A DNA stretch of 64,000 nucleotides from Paenimyroides viscosum (GTDB taxonomy: Bacteria; Bacteroidota; Bacteroidia; Flavobacteriales; Flavobacteriaceae): assembly GCF_003858535.1 (NCBI RefSeq), contig NZ_RQTJ01000008.1, positions 55,817 through 119,816 on the forward strand. Direction: 5' to 3'. This document shows, piece after piece, positions 8,304 through 16,625 of this stretch. Position 1 is the stretch's first letter. The number at the start of each line of letters is the position of its first letter. A program made the translations under genes and the position numbers. The notes beneath the pieces were generated by a model that had not been told where the DNA came from, searched no databases, and saw only the letters and a list, made by a program, of their open reading frames with translations.

Positions 8304-8649
8304 CAGGTAGTTACGTGTGTATTCTTGCACCTGTGTATGTTTATCTGCAATTAGTTAAGCAGGTACTTGATTACCTCTGTGCCAAACTGTTTATGTACCT
8401 GAACACTCATCTATATAGCTATTTAGATAAGTGGGTTTGCACAGGTTCACCTACCGATATATCTACCTGCCTACTTGTATATTTACTTGCCTTTGTCAAT
8501 ACCTCACTACATAATCAGGTATCTGAACAGGTACTTCTTCACGTCTATATACCGATACTTTTCTGCATAGCTGATTGCGTACTTATGTTGTTACCTGCAT
8601 AGCTAACTATGTCGTTATGCCTGTTTGTAGGTACAAAGAAAAGCAGGTA
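8304..8649. repeat. Field of CAGGTA/TACCTG motifs in the traA leader
   Basis: About ten copies of CAGGTA or its complement (some with one change) occur on both strands, for example 8304, 8328, 8359, 8396, 8442, 8464, 8516, 8528, 8592 and 8643. Spacing is irregular. The stretch lacks a convincing gene. It could be a binding field for a partition-type or DNA-processing protein, or a structured leader of traA. Confidence 0.5.
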
Positions 8650-8703
8650 TTTATCTGCTTTTATCAATGTGGCACTGTTTGGCTGTCAAAGGCAGTGTTT
8701 GTC
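8634..8703 (-). promoter_or_regulatory. Phased GGC array plus -7 box: candidate traA promoter
   Basis: GGC at 8671, 8681 and 8691, with GTC at 8701 (10-bp spacing). In the traA direction TTTCTTTG lies at 8641-8634, 32 nt after the last triplet. A transcript starting near 8625 would have a leader of about 375 nt containing the CAGGTA field. Confidence 0.5.
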
Positions 8704-8815
8704 CAAATACGGTATAGCAATACTCTGTTAAATAGGCTTTTACTTTGTAAAATGAATTTTACTAACAGATTTATGCAAGCATCTTTTGACAAAATGGAAG
8801 AAATCGGGAACGGCA

Positions 8816-8940
8816 CGGGGTCGTTTTTCCCCGCTACTTTTAATCCGTCCCGCAGGGCGGATTATTGTGTTCAACAGAACACGGCAAGTTGTGTTCTCAG
8901 CATCTCAAAAGTATTTTTCGATGCAGAACAACTTGCCCTG
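8816..8940. other. Candidate oriT: cluster of hairpins upstream of mobA
   Basis: Several inverted repeats lie just before the mobilisation genes: CGGGG...CCCCG near 8816-8833, CCGTCC-CGCA-GGGCGG near 8846-8861, GTGTTC-AACA-GAACAC at 8867-8882, and a long arm beginning GGCAAGTTGT at 8883 that pairs with ...ACAACTTGCC ending at 8937. The density of hairpins next to relaxosome genes fits oriT. The nick site is not identified. Confidence 0.5.
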
Positions 8941-9000
8941 CCGGGGGCTGAAAAACACTCTCCGAAGTCGAGGTTTTGTGTAGATTAAAATGGATTAATT

Positions 9001-9435
9001 ATGAACGAGAACAACAAAAGAAAAGTGAAGAAGACCATAGGTCGTCCACTTAAAACAGATCCTGCAATATTCCGGTATTCCCTTTCCTTAAACGAGGAAG
9101 AAAACGCCCGTTTCCTTGCCCTTTTTGATAAATCAGATATGCAGGTTAAGGCACATTTTATCAAGTCCTGCCTCTTTGACAAGACGGTAAAGACCATTCA
9201 GATTGACAAAGGAACGGTTGATTTTTATATGCGGTTGACATCGTTTCACACCCAGTTCCGAAATGTTGGGGTTAACTACAACCAGATTGTAAAGCTATTG
9301 TACAAGAATTTTTCGGAGAAAAAGGCATCTGCTTACCTCTTTAAACTTGAAAAACAGACGACTGAAATGGCGATGTTATGCCGACAGATCATTGAACTGA
9401 TTGATGAATTTGAAGTAAAAAACCTGAAAAAATAG
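9001..9435 (+). CDS. mobA: MobA-type relaxosome accessory protein
   Basis: The 144-residue protein has a basic N-terminus (KKTIGRPLKTDPAIFRYSLSLNEEE) typical of ribbon-helix-helix relaxosome proteins, followed by FKVKAHFIKS-like and TSFHTQFRNVGVNYNQIVKLL, the conserved core of MobC/MobA accessory proteins in Bacteroidota. It is thought to bind oriT and help the relaxase load. It lies 8 bp before mobB, and the candidate oriT is directly upstream. Confidence 0.85.
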   Translation: MNENNKRKVKKTIGRPLKTDPAIFRYSLSLNEEENARFLALFDKSDMQVKAHFIKSCLFDKTVKTIQIDKGTVDFYMRLTSFHTQFRNVGVNYNQIVKLLYKNFSEKKASAYLFKLEKQTTEMAMLCRQIIELIDEFEVKNLKK

Positions 9436-9443
9436 AGGTAATA

Positions 9444-10736
9444 ATGATAGCAAAGATTGGAAGAAGTGCAAATTTATACGGTGCATTGGCATACAATAAT
9501 CTAAAAGTTGAGCATGAAAACGGACAGATTTTGCTTGCCAATAAGATTATTGAAACCGCAAACGGGCAATATTCCGTTGCACAATTAGCCCAATCTTTTG
9601 CTACTTACCTCATTGCTAACCGCCAGACTGAAAAGCATACGATACATATTTCCTTAAATCCTGACCCGAAAGATACAGTCAGTGATGATAAATTTCGGCA
9701 AATGGCAGAACAATATATGAGGGAAATGGGTTATGGTGAACAGCCTTTTGTCGTATTCAAGCATACGGATATTGACCGTACACATATTCATATCGTATCG
9801 GTCTGTGTGGATGAAGAAGGTAAAAAGATTTCGGACAAATTCGAAAAAATGCGGTCAATGAAGATATGCCGGGAACTTGAAAAGCAACACGGATTGATAC
9901 CCGCAACGGAGAAAGAGCGTAATCTGAATGATAAGATTTTTCGTCCGGTAGATTATAAAGCAGGCGACGTAAAAAGCCAGATCGCTTCAGTAGTACGACA
10001 CTTACCTAACTACTATAAATTTCAAACTTTGGGAGAGTACAACGCTTTGCTTTCACTATTTAATATCACTACCGAAAAAATAGAAGGGGAATTAAGGGGA
10101 AAACCTAAACAGGGTTTGCTATATATTCCATTAAATGAAAAAGGCGACCGAGCCGGACATCCGTTCAAGGCTTCGTTATTTGGTAAAGATGCAGGACTTC
10201 CTGCGTTAGAATTGCATTTTGCGAAATGCAAAACAGATTTGAAAGACCATCCAACCCAAAAGACTTTACAATCTGCCGTTACTATTGCTCTGCAAACTAC
10301 AAGTGATGAATTGAGTTTTAAAAAACAGTTAGGGGAACAGGGCATTAATGTAGTAGTACGGAGGAATGATAGAGGTCGTATTTATGGAATGACCTTTATT
10401 GACCATAATTCCAAAACAGTTTGGAACGGTTCACGTTTAAGCAAGGAACTTTCTGCCAATACATTTAATGATTACTGGAACAATAACATCAAACCGGAAA
10501 TAAAAGAGGCAGTACAACCTCAGCCTAAAGTATCGCAATCTAACAATACGGAAGATTTGCCTGATGAAAAACCTCATCAATTATTTGACTTCGTAAACAC
10601 GACCAAACACGAAGACGGTTTAATAGAAGGGTTAGGCGGTTTGCTTATGCCTGAAACACTAAGCGAAGATTATGAAGCACAGGCTTTTGCCAATAAGATG
10701 AGAAAGAAGAGAAAACGAAAAAGAGGTCAGAAGTAA
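9444..10736 (+). CDS. mobB: MobB relaxase/mobilisation nuclease
   Basis: The 430-residue protein has an N-terminal MobA/VirD2-like relaxase domain (PF03432 type) with the metal-binding motif HTDIDRTHIHIVS at about residues 109-121 and a likely catalytic tyrosine in the first 20 residues (NLYGALAYN). It would nick oriT and lead the transferred strand into the recipient. The C-terminus is basic (KMRKKRKRKRGQK). It forms an operon with mobA. The coupling protein mobC, usually next, is separated by about 2.8 kb of inserted genes. Confidence 0.9.
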   Translation: MIAKIGRSANLYGALAYNNLKVEHENGQILLANKIIETANGQYSVAQLAQSFATYLIANRQTEKHTIHISLNPDPKDTVSDDKFRQMAEQYMREMGYGEQPFVVFKHTDIDRTHIHIVSVCVDEEGKKISDKFEKMRSMKICRELEKQHGLIPATEKERNLNDKIFRPVDYKAGDVKSQIASVVRHLPNYYKFQTLGEYNALLSLFNITTEKIEGELRGKPKQGLLYIPLNEKGDRAGHPFKASLFGKDAGLPALELHFAKCKTDLKDHPTQKTLQSAVTIALQTTSDELSFKKQLGEQGINVVVRRNDRGRIYGMTFIDHNSKTVWNGSRLSKELSANTFNDYWNNNIKPEIKEAVQPQPKVSQSNNTEDLPDEKPHQLFDFVNTTKHEDGLIEGLGGLLMPETLSEDYEAQAFANKMRKKRKRKRGQK

Positions 10737-11093
10737 AATAAATGTATTGATATTTTACATTCAGAACTTTATATACAGCAATAAAACAGAATGGTTCTTT
10801 TTAACAAATAATGACAATAAACAATTTTTCAGTTAAGGGTAATATTGTTTCATATTTTATGTCAAATCATTAGCTGATAGATTAAGTCTTAATTAGACCA
10901 CAATTCAACAAATTTAAAATATTTTGTTGCATATAATATTAAATAAAATCAAAAATAGTATTTTATTTTTTATAACACTTCCATATTTTCTACCAAATAT
11001 CAATTGTAATTTTTGAATCAAAAATCTTTATAATCAATCAATTACTCATAAAGAGAAGTCTAATTAAGACTACATTTTATACAGATTGATTTC

Positions 11094-11219
11094 ATGGAAC
11101 ATTTAAAGACAATACACATCGGTAACTATATATCTACCCGATGGAAAGAAAAGGCTCTTTCGATGGAGCGTACCTGTAAATCAGGGAAAATAGTAACATT
11201 TGAAACTGTTTTAAAATAG
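11094..11219 (+). pseudogene. Remnant of a small HTH regulator
   Basis: A 41-residue frame begins MEHLKTIHIGNYISTRWKEK and continues ALSMERTC. The IHIGxxI...EK...S pattern resembles the N-terminus of short HTH proteins frequent in Bacteroidota mobile elements, but the frame stops before the second half of the domain. I read it as a broken copy. Short length makes the call uncertain. Confidence 0.35.
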
Positions 11220-11288
11220 AATTTAAAGGATGTAAAACTTTAAAATCCAATATTTTTAACTCCAAACAATTACCTTTTTATTATTTAT

Positions 11289-11308
11289 ATTTCCTCGAAA
11301 AGAGAAAA
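11289..11308. promoter_or_regulatory. Palindromic motif, copy 2
   Basis: ATTTCCTCGAAAAGAGAAAA, imperfect palindrome, followed by TAAATT. It lies about 40 nt before the membrane gene at 11349, matching the position of copy 1 before its gene. Confidence 0.4.
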
Positions 11309-11348
11309 ATAAATTCAGTATATTTATCAAATAGAAAAGTAATAAAGC

Positions 11349-11893
11349 ATGAATTGGAGTGACCCTAATGAAACCGAAGAAGAATACTTAGCTAGAAAGG
11401 ATGAAGAAGTAAGAGCTTCCACGGGGGTAATGCTTATGCTTATAGGCTTTTTGGTGCTGTTTTTAAAGATTGCAGCTGTCTTTGGTATATTTTTTATGCC
11501 GGATATTTACTATCTCAAAAATTGCTGAAAGGAGAAACTAACCAATTCAAAATATGGGGCTTGTCTTTGATCTTTGCCTATCTTATACTTTGTATAGTTT
11601 ATTTCCTGAAGGGTATTATCATTGGATTGCGGGCAAAGAAAAATACTTTATGGATATTGCCCTGGATTATCTGTATAATCTTATGTTGCATCTTTCCGGC
11701 ATTTGTTATCAAATCGATAGTTGCCGGTATGTTTCACATTACAAAACGTCAGGATGTATGGTGTCTTGCACTTAGCTGGGGAGCATTTCTATTTTCTTCA
11801 TTCTACATTTATGGTATTTATCAATTTAAAACGCCTTCGGCTCCAAAATTTTTGTATTGGAGCTATGCTTTAGGATTGAAGCTTTCGGTATGA
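11349..11893 (+). pseudogene. Membrane protein gene split by a -1 shift in a T6 run
   Basis: The first frame (11349-11528) encodes MNWSDPNETEEEYLARKDEE, then a membrane segment up to FGIFF, then stops. The second frame (to 11893) has three or four membrane segments but no good ATG; it would have to start at TTG 11522. Re-reading one base in the T run at 11490-11495 joins them as ...FGIFF-YAGYLLSQKLLKGE..., one continuous protein of about 182 residues. This is either a frameshift mutation, a sequencing error in a homopolymer, or programmed slippage. The family is not recognised. Confidence 0.65.
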
Positions 11894-11946
11894 TGGTACA
11901 GAATACATTTCTAAATATCGATTAATGATGTAAATTTATGAATATG

Positions 11947-11974
11947 AAAAACGGACTACAAAAGAGTCCGTTTT
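11947..11974. terminator. Bidirectional terminator
   Basis: AAAACGGACT / AGTCCGTTTT hairpin with a T run, between the plus-strand membrane gene and the minus-strand nuclease-like gene. Confidence 0.8.
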
Positions 11975-11985
11975 TTATTGTTAAT

Positions 11986-12987
11986 TTAAGGTAACTCACG
12001 ATTCCAATGAGATATATCCATTAAAGAGTCATCATCACCATCTACCACTAAAAAAGAATTTTCAAGCGGAAATACGGCTTGTTTTAGTGAAGAAACTTTA
12101 TCTACGGTTTCATCAAATATCCATATTTGATCAGGTCTTGTGTAGGCTTGAAAAAAGTGATAATATATATAACGTAAATTGGTTTCAGAAGGATTTATTG
12201 ATTCTAAAGTTTTAGATGTTTTTTTTAACCGCTCTATTTCTACTTCCTGTCCGTCATATGTTTCCATCCCAACATGAATAACGCTCTCGGATTCCGTATT
12301 AAATTGTTTAATAGCACCCATAATCTGTGTTTTTGTGTCGCGGGCTTTAGCTGTAACTGCTTCTGGTGCCATACTTCTACAATTCACACCAAAAGCATTT
12401 GCAATTTCTGCGATATATAAATTATTAGCTTCTCCTTCTCCTACACGAAAAAAGTTACCAGAAAATCCTGAAGTAAATCCTGAATAGTCAACAGCTTTTT
12501 GAGCAATCAAATCGCATAATTGAGGTGAATTGTTTTTTACAAAGTTCTTTTCAAGATACTTGTTTATTCTATTTATATCTATAAACGAAGCATAAATAGT
12601 AACTTCATTATTAGAAACTATTAGTCCAGCTTTCTTTATTTCCTGAATTTTATTAAGAAGTAAATCTTTTAAATATGTATCGGGAAGTGAAATAAGCTCT
12701 ACATGAAATACTAAATCAAGTAAAATGTTATACTTTAAAAGCTCCTCTCTCAAATACGAGACCATTTTTAGCCTTTTTTCAGTTTCTTTATAGGTGTAAT
12801 CTGCTGTTTTTCGTTGTCTTTTACATTCTACCTGTAATTCATTATTATTTTTAGATGCCAAAATATCAGGCGATTTACCACCTTTCCCTTCTTCTAAGAA
12901 TTTTACCTGCCAACCGTTTCTTACCCACAATAAAGCAGTTAATATCTCAAATAAAATAGCATCTGCTTCTGCTCTTCTTTTTTTCAA
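11986..12987 (-). CDS. PD-(D/E)XK nuclease-like protein, unknown family
   Basis: The 333-residue protein has an N-terminal helix with acidic residues (AEADAILFEIL), then GWQVKF, SPDILAS and LQVECKRQ. D41, E54 and K56 form the PD...ExK signature of restriction-endonuclease-like folds. The remaining 270 residues match no family I know. The start overlaps the stop of the upstream gene (12984-13370) by 4 nt, so the two are coupled. The pair sits on the minus strand between mobB and mobC. DNA cleavage in defence or plasmid competition is an inference. Confidence 0.6.
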   Translation of the reverse strand: MKKRRAEADAILFEILTALLWVRNGWQVKFLEEGKGGKSPDILASKNNNELQVECKRQRKTADYTYKETEKRLKMVSYLREELLKYNILLDLVFHVELISLPDTYLKDLLLNKIQEIKKAGLIVSNNEVTIYASFIDINRINKYLEKNFVKNNSPQLCDLIAQKAVDYSGFTSGFSGNFFRVGEGEANNLYIAEIANAFGVNCRSMAPEAVTAKARDTKTQIMGAIKQFNTESESVIHVGMETYDGQEVEIERLKKTSKTLESINPSETNLRYIYYHFFQAYTRPDQIWIFDETVDKVSSLKQAVFPLENSFLVVDGDDDSLMDISHWNRELP

Positions 12988-13370
12988 AAGATCTCTAACC
13001 TTTTTTTGGATACCTTCATATTTTTCACTTCATTGAGGTTCATACCTAAGCGTTTGAAAATCGGTATTATCCTAGCTCCCTGAAAATATTCATACTTATG
13101 AGGTTCATACAGTAAGGTATGTACAAGATACAGATACCAACCTATCTGATCATTATTATCTAATAATAAAGTTCCTTCTGTTAGTGGTTCAGAGAACGGA
13201 TTTGATATTCTAAAATCATAACTTAACTTGTTTTCAATCGCTTCTTTTCTTTGGTTCCAATCTTCATCTGATAAAAAACTTCTTAACCAAAGAAATGCAT
13301 TAATTACATCCTGATCTTCATATTTGAAATTTGGAAATTCTGAAACTGGTATTCTGTCAATCATTTTCAT
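12984..13370 (-). CDS. Unknown protein coupled to the PD-(D/E)XK gene
   Basis: The 128-residue protein begins MKMIDRIPVSEFPNFKYEDQ. It is rich in aromatic and charged residues, with no signal peptide, membrane segment or recognised motif. Its stop overlaps the ATG of the nuclease-like gene by 4 nt (ATGA). It is the first gene of a two-gene unit, a place often taken by an antitoxin, immunity or sensor partner, but nothing in the sequence shows that role. Confidence 0.6.
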   Translation of the reverse strand: MKMIDRIPVSEFPNFKYEDQDVINAFLWLRSFLSDEDWNQRKEAIENKLSYDFRISNPFSEPLTEGTLLLDNNDQIGWYLYLVHTLLYEPHKYEYFQGARIIPIFKRLGMNLNEVKNMKVSKKRLEIF

Positions 13371-13457
13371 TTTTGTTTTAAATTAAAATCTTCATATCTA
13401 GGTTTATTTCTTATTGCAAATTTATAAAATTCGTTATGTATGCTATTAGAGTTTAAC

Positions 13458-13527
13458 GACAAACACTGCCTTTCACAGCCAATGACCGCCACATTCTTAT
13501 AGCCACTAAATACAACCTCTAAATTCA
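13458..13527 (+). promoter_or_regulatory. Phased GCC array plus -7 box: candidate mobC promoter
   Basis: On the plus strand GAC at 13458, then GCC at 13468, 13478 and 13488, 10 bp apart. A -7-like box TAAATTCA begins at 13520, 32 nt after the start of the last GCC. The mobC GTG is at 13553, leaving a short leader. Orientation relative to the gene is the same as at the other sites. Confidence 0.6.
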
Positions 13528-13552
13528 CGCCCGAACATTAATTTTTATAAAA

Positions 13553-15550
13553 GTGCAGGGAGAAGACGATTTAAGAGGTTTAGCCAAGATAATGGCATTT
13601 ATGCGTGCAGTAAGTATCCTTTTGGTACTGATGCATCTTTATTGGTTTTGCTACGGTTTCTTTTTAGAACGTGGCTGGACACTGGAAATCATCAATAAGA
13701 TATTAGGCAATTTTGACCGGACGGCAGGATTGTTTTCGCACACACTTTACACCAAAGTTTTTGCAATTATACTGCTGGCTTTGAGTTGCCTCGGAACCAA
13801 AGGCGTAAAGAACGAGAAGATAACCTGGACTAAAATATATGTGGCTTTAGGAATTGGTTTTGTACTGTTTTTTCTCAATACACCACTATTAAAACTTTCG
13901 CCAATTGTTGGCACGTTCTTTTACATTCTTACACTTGGTCTGGGCTACATCGCTTTGCTGATGGCGGGTGTTTGGATGCACCGATTATTAAACAACAACC
14001 TGATGGACGACGTTTTCAATAACGAAAATGAAAGCTTTCAGCAGGAAACCAAACTGATGGAGAACGAATATTCCGTCAATCTTCCTACAAAATTCTATTA
14101 CAAGAACAAATGGAACAACGGTTGGATAAACATCGTCAATCCATTTAGAGCAACCATAGTTTTAGGAACACCCGGCTCCGGAAAATCGTATGCCATTGTA
14201 AACAACTACATCAAACAGCAGATTGAGAAAGGCTTTAGTATGTACATCTACGATTTTAAATTTGATGATCTTTCCACCATCGCTTATAATCATTTATTAA
14301 AACATAGGGATAAATATAAAGTACAGCCACAATTTTACGTCATCAATTTTGATGACCCACGCAAGAGCCACCGTTGTAATCCGCTTAATCCGGATTTTAT
14401 GACGGACATATCCGATGCTTACGAAGCGGCTTATACCATCATGTTAAACCTTAACAGGTCGTGGATCCAGAAGCAGGGGGATTTTTTCGTCGAGTCACCA
14501 ATTATACTATTGGCTGCCATAATCTGGTATCTGAAAATCTATGAAGATGGTAAGTATTGCACATTCCCACATGCCATTGAATTGCTGAACAAAAAGTATT
14601 CGGATGTTTTCACTATTTTGACTTCCTATCCTGATTTGGAAAACTACTTATCACCGTTTATGGATGCCTGGCAAGGCGGAGCACAAGACCAGCTTCAAGG
14701 ACAAATTGCATCGGCTAAAATTCCGTTATCAAGAATGATTTCGCCAAGTTTGTACTGGGTAATGACCGGAGATGATTTTTCATTGGACATCAACAATCCG
14801 AAAGAACCAAAGATTTTGTGTGTAGGGAACAATCCAGACCGTCAAAATATTTATTCCGCAGCTTTAGGATTGTACAATTCAAGAATTGTAAAGCTCATCA
14901 ACAAAAAAGGGCAATTAAAGAGTTCGGTAATCATTGATGAGTTACCCACAATCTACTTCAGAGGACTTGACAATCTGATCGCCACAGCGAGAAGTAATAA
15001 GGTCGCAGTTTGCCTGGGATTTCAGGACTTTAGTCAGCTAACAAGGGATTACGGCGATAAGGAAAGTAAAGTAATTCAGAACACGGTAGGTAATATTTTT
15101 TCCGGTCAGGTAGTTGGAGAAACAGCCAAAAGCCTATCGGAACGTTTCGGGAAAGTATTGCAGAAGCGTCAGAGTATGACCATTAACCGCAATGATAAAT
15201 CTACTTCTATATCCACACAATTAGACAGCCTTATTCCGGCTTCCAAAATTTCAACGCTCACACAGGGAATGTTTGTAGGTTCGGTATCGGACAACTTCGA
15301 TGAACGAATAGATCAAAAGATTTTCCACGCTGAAATCGTAGTAGATAATGAGAAAGTAGCCGCAGAAACGAAAGCCTATCAAAAGATACCGCAAATTCTA
15401 TCCTTTGTTGATGAACAGGGCGAGGATAAGATGAAACAGCATATAGAAGGCAATTACAGACAGATAAAATCGGATATTCTGCATATAGTGGAAAATGAAT
15501 TGGAACGAATCAAGAACGATCCGGATTTACAGCATTTGGTGCAGGAGTAA
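13553..15550 (+). CDS. mobC: MobC, type IV coupling protein (VirD4/TraG-like ATPase)
   Basis: The 665-residue protein starts with GTG. Four hydrophobic segments lie in the first 150 residues (AVSILLVLMHLYWFCYGFF onward). The Walker A motif is LGTPGSGKSYAIVNN near residue 205, and Walker B is SSVIIDELPTIYFRG near residue 462. This is the YWFCY-type coupling protein that links the relaxosome to the mating channel. The phased-GCC promoter lies just upstream. It is separated from mobB by inserted cargo. Confidence 0.92.
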   Translation: MQGEDDLRGLAKIMAFMRAVSILLVLMHLYWFCYGFFLERGWTLEIINKILGNFDRTAGLFSHTLYTKVFAIILLALSCLGTKGVKNEKITWTKIYVALGIGFVLFFLNTPLLKLSPIVGTFFYILTLGLGYIALLMAGVWMHRLLNNNLMDDVFNNENESFQQETKLMENEYSVNLPTKFYYKNKWNNGWINIVNPFRATIVLGTPGSGKSYAIVNNYIKQQIEKGFSMYIYDFKFDDLSTIAYNHLLKHRDKYKVQPQFYVINFDDPRKSHRCNPLNPDFMTDISDAYEAAYTIMLNLNRSWIQKQGDFFVESPIILLAAIIWYLKIYEDGKYCTFPHAIELLNKKYSDVFTILTSYPDLENYLSPFMDAWQGGAQDQLQGQIASAKIPLSRMISPSLYWVMTGDDFSLDINNPKEPKILCVGNNPDRQNIYSAALGLYNSRIVKLINKKGQLKSSVIIDELPTIYFRGLDNLIATARSNKVAVCLGFQDFSQLTRDYGDKESKVIQNTVGNIFSGQVVGETAKSLSERFGKVLQKRQSMTINRNDKSTSISTQLDSLIPASKISTLTQGMFVGSVSDNFDERIDQKIFHAEIVVDNEKVAAETKAYQKIPQILSFVDEQGEDKMKQHIEGNYRQIKSDILHIVENELERIKNDPDLQHLVQE

Positions 15551-15742
15551 TTCTATGTTACATAAAAATCACTAATACTGATTATTTATCTCGAAACAGG
15601 GAATTTAGCTGTATTAATTTTTGTAACTATGATACACGTTGACTTTGAAGAACAATACCGTCACACAGCAGACTAAGTTCTGATTACAGGCAGTATCAGT
15701 CTATTTTCCCCTGATTCATATTTTACAATACTCACCTAAAAG

Positions 15743-15774
15743 GCAATTCAATAATACTATTGAGTTGCTTTTTT
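15743..15774 (+). terminator. Terminator after mobC
   Basis: GCAATTCAATA / TATTGAGTTGC hairpin followed by TTTTTT. It closely resembles the terminator after the fic gene at 21820. Confidence 0.8.
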
Positions 15775-16051
15775 ATTTGTCTTAAAACAATACTTTCTAC
15801 TACTACTTATGATCTGCAAACACCTTAAGTGTTTTTAAATTTCTCTATTTAATGAAATGTTTTTAATAATAACCACCTTATAAGTGTTAAAATTTAAAAT
15901 TTTTATTTATGTGTTTTTTATCAAGAATACATACTGTAAAACATTGTAAATACTCGATTTTTATACAATAAAAAACTTGTTGGGTGCTATCCTGTCATCA
16001 TTCATTTTTTATCGTATTCATTTTTATGTTTGGTGGATTAAAAATAATTTG

Positions 16052-16071
16052 TTTTCTTTGATTAGAGAAAA
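16052..16071. promoter_or_regulatory. Palindromic motif, copy 3
   Basis: TTTTCTTTGATTAGAGAAAA, followed by AATAATAAAA. The same 20-mer and its downstream bases recur at 22090 before the peptide genes. It lies 250 nt upstream of the small secreted protein gene at 16320. Confidence 0.45.
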
Positions 16072-16319
16072 ATAATAAAAAATTGACGTTTCAAAAACAT
16101 CCATTGATTCAAAAGTGACAACAATATTATCGGCATTATGTCAGAAAATAAATTACCTGAAGATTGTATGCATTCGTTAAAAACCAGACACCTGAACTGT
16201 GTAAGTTTTAAAGAGTAAAAGAAAGGGTTTGCTACCAATGTAGAAAATATACAGGTAATAAGGTTGTCAGAACCGCAAAACTGACCAATCAATTATTATT
16301 AATTTTTATTTTATTCAAA

Positions 16320-16544
16320 ATGAAAAAGTTATTATTTACATTGGCTTTAGCAATTACAGGAATTTTTGCTCAAGCAAACACTACAAACTCATCAAATCCT
16401 AAAATTGAGTTGACCAACAACATGGTAGTTTCTGAAAATGTGCTTTCAGGTGAGGAAGCTAGAGAGTTAATCTATTTGGGGGTTTACGATGTGTACGTTG
16501 ATGGTGTTTACATTGGTACTTACCATGTGTATTTAGAAGTTTAG
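16320..16544 (+). CDS. Small secreted protein of unknown function
   Basis: The 74-residue precursor has a clear signal peptide (KKLLFTLALAITGIFAQA) with probable cleavage after QA. The mature part of about 55 residues is N/S-rich then Tyr/Val-rich (YLGVYDVYVDGVYIGTYHVY), suggesting beta strands. A strong terminator follows at 16569. It precedes a GLPGLI protein and an OMP receptor. It could be a secreted peptide product or a component recognised by the receptor; no family is recognised. Confidence 0.65.
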   Translation: MKKLLFTLALAITGIFAQANTTNSSNPKIELTNNMVVSENVLSGEEARELIYLGVYDVYVDGVYIGTYHVYLEV

Positions 16545-16568
16545 TTGATAGACTTATTACTTATTTAG

Positions 16569-16609
16569 CCAACGTAGAGAAATATGAAATTTTTCTACGT
16601 TGGTTTTTT
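16569..16609 (+). terminator. Terminator after small secreted protein gene
   Basis: CCAACGTAGA / TCTACGTTGG hairpin followed by TTTTTT. It overlaps the 5' extension of the next open frame, which supports the downstream ATG at 16626 as its true start. Confidence 0.8.
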
Positions 16610-16625
16610 CCAAAAATTATTTATT

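Larger units (their letters stand above)
10737..11348. other. AT-rich stretch with a 14-bp inverted repeat and no intact gene
   Basis: The only coding signal is the short HTH remnant at 11094. The sequence at 10885-10898 recurs in inverted orientation at 11058-11071 (GTCTAATTAAGACT), and each copy is itself nearly palindromic. This is compatible with operator sites or the scar of an inserted element. A palindromic motif copy lies at 11289-11308. Confidence 0.4.
15551..16319. other. AT-rich intergenic stretch without a clear gene
   Basis: It holds the mobC terminator (15743-15774) and a palindromic motif (16052-16071). A 26-codon frame at 16138-16218 (MSENKLPEDCMHSLKTRHLN...) is the only small ORF that draws attention; it lies in what may be the leader of the gene at 16320, and I cannot support it as coding. 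Confidence 0.4.

Noticed and set aside
8315..8988. Plus-strand frames across the repeat field and candidate oriT
   Set aside because: They have odd composition caused by the repeats and hairpins, no recognised motif, and no conserved start; the region looks non-coding.
16138..16218. 26-codon frame MSENKLPEDCMHSLKTRHLN...
   Set aside because: It could be a leader peptide, but there is no homologue known to me, no initiation signal, and the frame is short enough to arise by chance.
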